DNA of 13,306 nucleotides, from NCBI GenBank assembly GCA_011390135.1, contig JAABSZ010000113.1, positions 1 to 13,306 on the forward strand. Direction: 5' to 3'. Source of the stretch: JAABSP01 sp011390135. Its GTDB lineage: Bacteria > Desulfobacterota > Desulfobacteria > Desulfobacterales > JAABSP01. The position numbers were made by a program, and so were the translations under genes. This document shows, piece by piece, positions 6,915 to 12,412 of the stretch. The first letter of the stretch is position 1, and the number at the start of each line of letters is the position of its first letter. The notes under the pieces are model-generated. The model ran no database searches and was not told the DNA's origin. It saw only the letters and a program-made list of their open reading frames with translations.

Positions 6915-8600
6915 TCATAGGTGTTTTTCGATGGTCGTAACCAGTTTTTTCGGGTCAAAGGGCTTGGTCAGATAGGCCGTGGAACCGGCCAGCCGGCCCT
7001 TCCATTTGCTGATCATGCTGTCCTTGCTGGTGAGCATGATCACGGGAATATGGCGGAATAGATTGTTCTTTCGGATGATCTCTAAAATCTTATAGCCGTC
7101 CATCTTGGGCAGGACGATGTCGAGCAGGATCAGATCGGGAGGGGCTTCGCTGAGGCGGCTTAAAGCCTCCAGGCCGTCTCTGGCCTCGATGATCTCATAC
7201 CCTTTCTGGCCCAGAGTGATGGAGATGACCTTCCTCGTGGTGGGGCTGTCCTCCACCACAAGGATCTTCTTCTTCTGATCCCGCTCCCCGGGGACGATCA
7301 TGGCAGGGGGGAACGGTTCCCCGGGCCCGGGACATGCAGGCTCTTCCGATGCCATGTGGTTGAGCAGAATCCGGAGCTGTTTTTCCAGCCCCTTTTTCTC
7401 GGGCGCGAGATTGACGGTCTTGTGAAACAGGTTCAGACCCTCCTCCCACCTTCCGAGATTGAGATGTGCAAGGCTCATGTAGTAGTGCGCGTTGAGATTC
7501 TTTTCGCTGGCGATCACCTTGGTATAACGCTCCACGGCCTTTTCCAGGATCTCCTTTTTCGGGGTCTTCTTTCCCGCGAACAGGTCACCGGAGATGGAGA
7601 GCGCGGACCGGCAGTAGGGGCAGCGGCTCACCTTGAGCCCGGTCGCTGTCCAGCAGAAGGGGCAGCGCCGCACCGAACCATTCTGTAGAGAGGCTTTGAC
7701 GATCTCCAGCTTCCGGATCTCTTCTAAAATCTCGGGATCTTTGGGAGCGAGATGCTTGGCGTTTTTCAGCGCGGATTCAATGGATTTGGGATTGATGATG
7801 ATCCGGGAGTACCAGAGCCATGCCCGGGGATTGCGGGGATTTTTCTTCAGAAATGCGGCCAGTTGCTTCTGCGCTCGCTTGAAGTGGTGGCCTTTGATCA
7901 GCCATACGGCCTCGTCCATCAGGTCATCCAGGGTGGATCTGCCATCCTTCTTCTCATCCTGCCGGGTGGAAGCCCATAAGAGGATCTGCATCAGGGAGAC
8001 TCTGATGATCTGTTCCCGGGTCCGCAGCCCCTGCATCTCGATCTCCGGATCATCCCAGCAGAGGATATCGATCGCGGCCTTCTCCCCTTTGAGATTTTCC
8101 GTATCCGCGTTGATCAGCTCACCGTTTTTGATGTGGAGATAGCCGACCTGCCGGTTGGAAATCACCCGCAGCGTAACCGTCTTCTGCTCCACCTCCACGG
8201 CCTGGAGAAAATTGGCAAGGGTAAAGCCGTGGATAAAGCCTTTGGAGCGGGCCTGGAGGACTTCGGCGATCTTGTTCCGCAGGAGATTGATCTCAAAGGG
8301 TTTCTCAATATAATGGTGGACCCCTTTCTGCTTGAGCTGCCGCGCGATCTCGGAAGAGCCGAAGCCGGTCATGACGATGATGGGGATGTCCTGCTGCTGA
8401 CGGTTCATAAATGAGATCAGCTCATATCCGTCCATCACCGGCATCTTCAAATCGGTCAGCACCAGGTCCGGCGTGGATCGGCGCAGAATCTCCACTGCCT
8501 TTTGACCGTTTTCCGCGGTCCTGAGGTGGTAGTCCTTAAGCGCCTCCTTGGCAAGGCGAAGGATCAATTTATCGTCATCTACGACCAGGATTGTTTTCAA
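6915..8600 (-). CDS. Hybrid response regulator REC-PATAN(DUF4388)-TPR/zinc ribbon-REC, PilG/PixG-like (561 aa)
   Basis: First gene of the chemosensory operon. Residues 1-116 are a receiver (Asp8-Asp10 pocket, phosphoacceptor Asp50 in LTDLKMP, Lys100 in EKPF). Residues about 121-215 match the PATAN/DUF4388 fold (GFTLANFLQAVEVEQKTVTL, then GYLHIKNGELINADTENLKGEKA at 153-175). Residues about 225-300 and 350-410 are helical and TPR-like (AHYYMSLAHLNLGRWEEGLNL). Between them sits a four-cysteine zinc ribbon, CPFC (313-316) and CPYC (327-330). Residues 444-561 form a second receiver (phosphoacceptor Asp494, Lys546) whose tail PVIMLTSKD...KGRLAGSTAYLTKPF resembles PilG. The start is TTG at 8600, fixed by its position just before KTILVVDD and by GGGGG 7 nt upstream. 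In cyanobacteria PATAN-REC proteins act on the type IV pilus motor. I infer a similar output role, with two phosphorylation inputs on one polypeptide. Confidence 0.92.
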   Translation of the reverse strand: MKTILVVDDDKLILRLAKEALKDYHLRTAENGQKAVEILRRSTPDLVLTDLKMPVMDGYELISFMNRQQQDIPIIVMTGFGSSEIARQLKQKGVHHYIEKPFEINLLRNKIAEVLQARSKGFIHGFTLANFLQAVEVEQKTVTLRVISNRQVGYLHIKNGELINADTENLKGEKAAIDILCWDDPEIEMQGLRTREQIIRVSLMQILLWASTRQDEKKDGRSTLDDLMDEAVWLIKGHHFKRAQKQLAAFLKKNPRNPRAWLWYSRIIINPKSIESALKNAKHLAPKDPEILEEIRKLEIVKASLQNGSVRRCPFCWTATGLKVSRCPYCRSALSISGDLFAGKKTPKKEILEKAVERYTKVIASEKNLNAHYYMSLAHLNLGRWEEGLNLFHKTVNLAPEKKGLEKQLRILLNHMASEEPACPGPGEPFPPAMIVPGERDQKKKILVVEDSPTTRKVISITLGQKGYEIIEARDGLEALSRLSEAPPDLILLDIVLPKMDGYKILEIIRKNNLFRHIPVIMLTSKDSMISKWKGRLAGSTAYLTKPFDPKKLVTTIEKHL

Positions 8601-8607
8601 CGAGAAA

Positions 8608-8612
8608 CCCCC
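8608..8612 (-). promoter_or_regulatory. Weak ribosome binding site for the TTG-started regulator
   Basis: On the minus strand the bases read GGGGG, ending 7 nt before the TTG at 8600. The spacing is right for a Shine-Dalgarno site, but pairing with anti-SD CCUCC would need G-U wobble. No ATG or GTG in this frame lies between the promoter and the receiver domain, so this site decides the start. A rare start with a weak site predicts modest translation of the first gene, compared with the strong GAGGAGG before the next gene. Confidence 0.5.
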
Positions 8613-8664
8613 AAGGAAGTATTGGCGTCTACGGGCGGACCTCGGAAGATGCTACCGTTTCTCC

Positions 8665-8693
8665 TATATAAAAGGTTTAGCCTCCAGAGTCAA
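8665..8693 (-). promoter_or_regulatory. Sigma-70-type promoter of the chemosensory operon
   Basis: On the minus strand there is a -35 box TTGACT (8693-8688), a 17-base spacer and a -10 box TATATA (8670-8665). This is close to consensus with ideal spacing. Transcription would begin near 8658, giving a leader of roughly 58 nt before the TTG start at 8600. The promoter sits just beyond the stop of the glycosyltransferase gene (8715), so the chemosensory genes need not depend on readthrough from it. No operator repeat is evident around it. Confidence 0.72.
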
Positions 8694-8714
8694 GCATCCA
8701 AATTCCCCAGGGCC

Positions 8715-9854
8715 TCAGATCGCGATAAAATTCAATATCCGCGCGGCCGCTTCCGATGCGCCGTCCGAGTCTTTCGGGGGAGTTGCAGGCAGTGATAGAA
8801 GGGCATCGATCGCCTCGATCCACTCTCCGTTTTCAAAGATTTTCGGTTCGATGGCCATCCCCGAAAGATGTGATGTGATAAATCGGATGAGCCCTTCGGT
8901 CTCGGGAAAACCGTTCCGGGGCACATACCCGAAGGGGATTCCCGCGGCCCGGACCTCCGCGATTGTGCTGTAGCCTGCCTTTCCCACCACCGCATCGGCT
9001 GCATGGATCAGATCCGGGTGGTAATACTTCGAGCGGTGGGGCAGCAGCAGAACATTATCCTTCCGGGTCCCGGCTTCGGATGCGGCTCCGTTTCCACCGC
9101 CGGGAATGATGAAATAGAGATCCTTCCGGGTACTGAGTTTCTCCAGGAAAGAGAGGCGCGCTCTGATGCCGCCCATGGTGATGAGGAGGATCTTCTGGTC
9201 CGGCCTTGCCCCAATGGCCTTTCGAATGGCCCCTTTTTCGGTCCTTCTTTTTCGGCTGATGGGTTGGACAATGGAATGGTTTGGGGGATGGCCCGGGTTT
9301 TCCGGGGCATAAGAGCCCCTGCAGTAGGGTTCGGTTCCTATGTGAAGATCGGCCATTCGATAGATCGTTTCCAGATATTCGGCAGGACCGGCAAAGCGAG
9401 GCTCCCGAAAACGATAGCCTGAATAGATCTGGTCCCAGGTAAAGTTTTCAACCAGAACCGAGGGAATACCGCACTGCTTTGCCGCCGCGATGCCGAGCGG
9501 GGAGATGTCGCAGAGGGCGAGATCAGACCGTTTCTCCTTCAATACCGAACAGACCGGTCTCAATCGATCCTCATCAAATGGGAGAAACCGGTCAAGGGCT
9601 TCCAGGGTCTTTTCCAGATCCTCTTCCAGGGGGCTTTTCTGTACCAGTCCGATATCGGTCAGCACCGAATGGTATCCGAATTGGCCCGAGAGGGATTCCC
9701 GGAAAAACCATTCCGGAACCGTTGTGAAGATCTCGATTTCGACCCCCGGAGCCTGCTGCCGGATCTGGGCGAGCAGCGCGGATGCCCGGGATGCATGGCC
9801 GAAGCCGTGGGGGGTGACGAATGCCGCAATCCGGAAAGAAGAATTCTTTTTCAT
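8715..9854 (-). CDS. MurG-like (GT-B fold) glycosyltransferase family protein
   Basis: A 379-residue soluble protein when started at ATG 9854. The N-terminal Rossmann half shows AAFVTPHGFGHASRASALL (10-28), the glycine/histidine loop of MurG-like and related GT-B enzymes, then LALCDISPLGIAAAKQCGIPSVLVENFTW (about 112-140). The C-terminal nucleotide-sugar half shows a strand LLITMGG (223-229) and VVGKAGYSTIAEVRAAGIPFGYVPR (289-313), which matches the donor-binding segment 'KPGxxTxxEaxaxGxP' of this superfamily. It probably moves a sugar from a nucleotide-sugar donor to an unknown acceptor; similar N-terminal halves occur in L-arabinokinase-like proteins. The frame can be read back to a TTG at 9896, but the ATG precedes the conserved KKNSSFRIAAFV start better; the ribosome site is weak either way. 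It stands alone, separated from the operon downstream by that operon's own promoter. Substrate cannot be told from sequence. Confidence 0.85.
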   Translation of the reverse strand: MKKNSSFRIAAFVTPHGFGHASRASALLAQIRQQAPGVEIEIFTTVPEWFFRESLSGQFGYHSVLTDIGLVQKSPLEEDLEKTLEALDRFLPFDEDRLRPVCSVLKEKRSDLALCDISPLGIAAAKQCGIPSVLVENFTWDQIYSGYRFREPRFAGPAEYLETIYRMADLHIGTEPYCRGSYAPENPGHPPNHSIVQPISRKRRTEKGAIRKAIGARPDQKILLITMGGIRARLSFLEKLSTRKDLYFIIPGGGNGAASEAGTRKDNVLLLPHRSKYYHPDLIHAADAVVGKAGYSTIAEVRAAGIPFGYVPRNGFPETEGLIRFITSHLSGMAIEPKIFENGEWIEAIDALLSLPATPPKDSDGASEAAARILNFIAI

Positions 9855-9945
9855 GGCCAATCCATACCACAGGGGCCGGAGAATGGCAAACGGCAAATTT
9901 CACCCAGGGCCAAAGAGGCGGTGTCTGCAAAAGGGATCGCCCTTT

Positions 9946-10074
9946 TCACTTCTTGATCACGCTCATGTCTCCGTCTCTTTCCAGATAAACCGCTTCGATG
10001 CCGCCCGGGTCTGTGGTGCTGGCCTTCAACCGGAGATCCCAGGGAAAAAAGTCTTTTTTTCCACCCCTTTTTTT
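9946..10074 (-). pseudogene. Remnant of a DUF421 (YetF/YcaP-family) gene, C-terminal part only
   Basis: A stop-to-stop stretch of 42 codons on the minus strand ending in TGA (9948-9946). From about 10050 it reads DFFPWDLRLKASTTDPGG and then IEAVYLERDGDMSVIKK before the stop. From memory, the cytoplasmic C-terminus of DUF421 proteins has the same order: a phenylalanine pair, an (E/D)LRL(K/R) helix, then a strand of the form (V/I)xxAxLExDGxxSVI close to the stop. There is no ATG, GTG or TTG before residue 16, an in-frame TAG sits at 10077-10075, and the transmembrane half is absent. Homopolymer runs of A/T (10043-10074) mark where homology ends. It lies 91 nt upstream of the glycosyltransferase in the same direction. 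Chance resemblance cannot be excluded without a profile search. Confidence 0.5.
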
Positions 10075-10108
10075 CTAAGGAATCCTCATTTTATTTTTAT
10101 TTTTTTTC

Positions 10109-10137
10109 TTGACTCCCAAACCCGGAATTGATAAATT
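10109..10137 (+). promoter_or_regulatory. Sigma-70-type promoter of the cold-shock gene
   Basis: Plus-strand TTGACT (10109-10114), a 17-base spacer and TAAATT (10132-10137). It lies directly after a T-rich tract (10083-10110) that could serve as an upstream activating sequence. Transcription would start near 10144, leaving a leader of about 130 nt before the csp start. Confidence 0.62.
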
Positions 10138-10143
10138 TGCATA

Positions 10144-10276
10144 CAACGTAGCTCGTCCGGTTGTGGAGGGCTGGTTTCGTTTGTAGGGCATTCCATTTGT
10201 CAACGTCAGTTTGAAAGTGGCGCCCCTAAAGCGAAAGATTGCTTAAGAATTTAATTGAGGAAAAAGGAGTGGCCGC
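10144..10276 (+). promoter_or_regulatory. Long 5' leader of the cold-shock gene
   Basis: About 130 nt of non-coding sequence lies between the inferred transcription start and the csp ATG. Long untranslated leaders that control mRNA stability and translation with temperature are known for cspA-type genes in other bacteria. The leader ends in an AT-rich stretch (10238-10262) followed by AAGGAG (10264-10269), a strong ribosome site 7 nt before ATG 10277. I see no clear copy of the E. coli cold box, so thermal control is inferred from length and gene identity. Confidence 0.4.
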
Positions 10277-10480
10277 ATGACGAATGGAGTCGTGAAATGG
10301 TTCAGTGACAGCAAGGGTTATGGATTCATCGAGCAGGAAGACGGACCGGATGTATTTGTTCATCACACCGGTATCAACGGATCAGGCTTCAAGACCTTGG
10401 AAGAGGGTGATCGAGTGACCTTCGAGATCACCCAGGGTCAGAAGGGCCCCGCGGCTGTCAATGTTACCGTCGTAAAGTGA
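10277..10480 (+). CDS. Cold-shock domain protein (CspA family, 67 aa)
   Basis: A single cold-shock (OB-fold) domain of the usual family length. RNP1 is KGYGFI (13-18) and RNP2 is VFVHH (26-30), preceded by the typical start GVVKWFSDSKGYG. The C-terminus EGDRVTFEITQGQKGPAAVNV is also standard. It binds single-stranded RNA and DNA and acts as an RNA chaperone in the cytoplasm. Copies of this family are not all cold-induced; some are constitutive. The gene has a strong ribosome site, its own promoter, a long leader and its own terminator, so it is a monocistronic unit, and it is the only plus-strand gene in the window. Confidence 0.97.
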   Translation: MTNGVVKWFSDSKGYGFIEQEDGPDVFVHHTGINGSGFKTLEEGDRVTFEITQGQKGPAAVNVTVVK

Positions 10481-10527
10481 AGTAACGTATTACAGCATAA
10501 GCAAGACCCGATAAGCCCCCCCCTGAA

Positions 10528-10568
10528 GAGGCATCCTGCCGGCAGTTTTTGCAGGGTGCCTCTTTTTT
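10528..10568 (+). terminator. Rho-independent terminator of the cold-shock gene
   Basis: Arms GAGGCATCCTGC (10528-10539) and GCAGGGTGCCTC (10551-10562) pair over 12 bp with one G-U wobble, closing an 11-nt loop. A run of six T (10563-10568) follows. AA at 10526-10527 can extend the stem with the first two T. On the other strand the stem lacks a good T run, so it is mainly a plus-strand terminator. Confidence 0.9.
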
Positions 10569-10573
10569 ATTGT

Positions 10574-10592
10574 CTGGGGTTTGAAACCCCAG
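10574..10592. repeat. Perfect short palindrome between convergent genes
   Basis: CTGGGGTTTGAAACCCCAG forms 9-bp arms around one central base. It begins 5 nt after the csp terminator T run and ends 1 nt from the LUD gene stop codon (10594). On the minus strand no T tract follows, so it is not a classic terminator for the LUD gene, though it could protect the 3' end of its mRNA. It may be a copy of a dispersed REP-like hairpin. Confidence 0.55.
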
Positions 10593-10593
10593 G

Positions 10594-11247
10594 CTAAAAC
10601 CCCATCTCCGCATTGACCAGAATCACCCGAATCCGCCCCTTGGGAAAGGATTTCTCCGTAATGGCCCAGTGGTTGCAGATCCGATCCGGGCTCTTGCAGT
10701 CGTGGCAGTAGCCGGTCTTGACGCAGGGGGTCTTCTTCTCCAGCCGCATGGTATTGACCGGTGCCGCGTAATCCTTGATCCGGCCGATCGCGTCATCCAG
10801 GTCTCCGACGATCTTGTTGCGGCCCGCGATGATGATCACGTTTTTGGGGCCGAAGGTGATCCCGGCCACCCGGTTGCCGATCATGTCGAGGTTGACCAGC
10901 ATGCCATCCTCGGTGATCGCGTTGGTTCCGGTGATGAAAAGATCTGTCAGAAGGCTCTGGCGTCTGCGCTCATAGTTCTCTTCCGGGGAGAGGGACTTGT
11001 CGTAGGTATCGAGCACCTCATATTTTTCATCCGATTTGACAGCATCGTAAAGCCCTGATTCCACAAAGGAGAGGGAGCCGCCCCAGGAGACGGTCTTCGG
11101 GTTGACCTTCGGCAGAATCTCCTCTGTCGCGATCCGTTTGGCATCCTCTGGGTCTTCCGCGATAAAAACCTCGAAATTGTTCTCCTCCAATGCCTCTTTG
11201 ATGGTTTCCAGCTTAAGCTTCCAATAGTTTTGGATGGGATTTTCCAT
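10594..11247 (-). CDS. LUD-domain protein (DUF162, LutC/YkgG-like), stand-alone
   Basis: A 217-residue protein that is almost entirely one LUD domain. Seen: SWGGSLSF (54-61), LFITGTNAITEDGMLVNLD (103-121) and GNRVAGITFGPKNVIIIAG (124-142), the conserved central strands of the family, then a cysteine cluster near the end, Cys175, Cys181, Cys184 and Cys191 (TPCVKTGYCHDCKSPDRIC). Related LutC and LutB act in oxidation of L-lactate to pyruvate with the iron-sulfur protein LutA. Here no lutA or lutB is adjacent, and the cysteine-bearing short form is one I associate with many anaerobes; its reaction is unknown. The cysteines could bind a metal or an iron-sulfur cluster (inference). The start at ATG 11247 follows AAGGAGA by about 9 nt. 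It appears monocistronic, with a possible promoter at 11364-11392. Confidence 0.9.
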   Translation of the reverse strand: MENPIQNYWKLKLETIKEALEENNFEVFIAEDPEDAKRIATEEILPKVNPKTVSWGGSLSFVESGLYDAVKSDEKYEVLDTYDKSLSPEENYERRRQSLLTDLFITGTNAITEDGMLVNLDMIGNRVAGITFGPKNVIIIAGRNKIVGDLDDAIGRIKDYAAPVNTMRLEKKTPCVKTGYCHDCKSPDRICNHWAITEKSFPKGRIRVILVNAEMGF

Positions 11248-11363
11248 GAGTCATCTTCTCCTTTTTTTTAAGGCGTTCTTTTTTCATTCGGTAAACCGGT
11301 TTTCAGGTTTCAATCCTTTGGATGCATCTTTGGATCTGTCTTTGCCTCTCTTCTATAACCCTG

Positions 11364-11392
11364 AGTATGGCAGCCCTGCACCCTTGGAGCAA
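11364..11392 (-). promoter_or_regulatory. Possible promoter of the LUD gene
   Basis: Minus-strand TTGCTC (11392-11387), 17-base spacer, CATACT (11369-11364). Each box has two mismatches to consensus, with ideal spacing. It would yield a leader of about 110 nt to ATG 11247. The 188-nt gap between the two genes holds nothing else I can name and no convincing terminator for the EamA gene, so readthrough is possible. Confidence 0.4.
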
Positions 11393-11435
11393 TCTTTTTC
11401 TTTTTTCGGCAGAAGATCCGGCTTTTGGAAATGGA

Positions 11436-12344
11436 TTACCGGTTGAAAAGGATCATCCCGGTCAGGATCATAAACATCCCGACCCCATGATAGATCTGCA
11501 GCTCTTCCCCCAGAAAGAGGATGGCCAGCAGGGAGGCAAAGACCGGAAGCAGATTGATGAAAAGGCCGGTGCGGTTGGCTCCGATCATCTCGGCTCCCCG
11601 GTTCCAGCAGAGGTAGGCCACGATCGAGGGAAAGATCGCGACATAGAGGATGCCGGCAATCACCTGCCCGTTGACCGGAAAGGGCGGGTATGTGATCCGC
11701 TCCCAGATATAGAGGGGCACAAGTGCGGCAACGCCGATGCCGAAGGAACAGGTGAGAAAGCTGAAGGGGTGGATCGGGGGCCGTCTGCGTAAAAGCGCGG
11801 TGTAGAGTCCATAGAGGATCACCGCGATGATCATCAGCAGATCCCCGACCGCAAATGTGAAACCGAGCAGGGTCTGCAGCTCCCCCCGCAGCACCACGAA
11901 TCCCGCGCCGAAGATGCATAGAGCGACGCCGAGAACCTGAACTTTGGCCACCTTTTCGTGGAAGAGGAAGAGGGTGATAAGAATGATAAAGGCCGGCATG
12001 GTGGTCTGGATCAGTGCCCCGTTGATCGCGGTGATGGTGTGAACCGCTGTATAGAGAAGCGTATTGAAGCAGGAGATCCCGAAGAAGGAGAGGATCAACA
12101 TGATCTTCCAGCCCTTGACCACCTGGGGCCAGTCCCGCTTTACATAGGGCCATGTCAGGGGGAGCAGGATGAGAAAAGCGATGGCCCACCGCCAGAAAGC
12201 GAGGCTTACCGGCGGGATCAGATGCACAACTCCCCGGGCCAGTACGATATTGCCGGCCCAGCAGAGGGGCGCGACCGAGACGATCAGATAGGGGAGGGCG
12301 CGGGCAAATAGTCCTGTGGGTTCATCCCCGGTGGTTTTCTTCAT
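11436..12344 (-). CDS. EamA/DMT-superfamily transporter (10 TM)
   Basis: A 302-residue integral membrane protein with the internal two-fold repeat of the drug/metabolite transporter superfamily. First repeat, about residues 17-152: APLCWAGNIVLARGVV (25-40), FWRWAIAFLILLPL (50-63), then FNTLLYTAVHTITAINGALIQTTMPAFI (93-120), the conserved third/fourth helix segment, and LGVALCIFGAGFVVL. Second repeat, about 160-300: GDLLMIIAVILYGLYTALLRR (167-187), SIVAYLCWNRGAEMIGANRTGLFINLLPVFASLLAILFLGEEL (240-282) with the family's typical 'GE' end of helix nine. These proteins export or exchange small metabolites, often amino acids or their derivatives; the substrate cannot be read from the sequence. ATG 12344 has GGAG about 8 nt upstream. 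The MFS gene ends 67 nt upstream on the same strand without a terminator between, so the two are probably co-transcribed. Confidence 0.92.
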   Translation of the reverse strand: MKKTTGDEPTGLFARALPYLIVSVAPLCWAGNIVLARGVVHLIPPVSLAFWRWAIAFLILLPLTWPYVKRDWPQVVKGWKIMLILSFFGISCFNTLLYTAVHTITAINGALIQTTMPAFIILITLFLFHEKVAKVQVLGVALCIFGAGFVVLRGELQTLLGFTFAVGDLLMIIAVILYGLYTALLRRRPPIHPFSFLTCSFGIGVAALVPLYIWERITYPPFPVNGQVIAGILYVAIFPSIVAYLCWNRGAEMIGANRTGLFINLLPVFASLLAILFLGEELQIYHGVGMFMILTGMILFNR

Positions 12345-12412
12345 ATGGCAGCTCCATCCTTTGCTGTAGAATGTCCATCACAGATCATCATTAGCATCAG
12401 ATGCATAAGAGT

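Noticed and set aside
9855..9896. N-terminal extension of the glycosyltransferase to TTG 9896
   Set aside because: The 14 added residues lie outside the conserved fold and the start is TTG without a ribosome site. ATG 9854 is preferred, though it too has a weak site.
9490..10131. Plus-strand open frame of 213 codons between glycosyltransferase and csp
   Set aside because: It is mostly antisense to the glycosyltransferase, and its end runs through homopolymer T tracts (Phe/Ile-rich tail), with no recognisable domain.
11390..11435. Possible terminator after the EamA gene
   Set aside because: On the minus strand only a weak CGG/CCG pairing followed by A-rich, not T-rich, sequence is present.
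11353..12189. Minus-strand open frame of 278 codons overlapping the EamA gene
   Set aside because: A frame-shifted shadow: its product has no hydrophobic segments, whereas the overlapping frame gives ten clear membrane helices.
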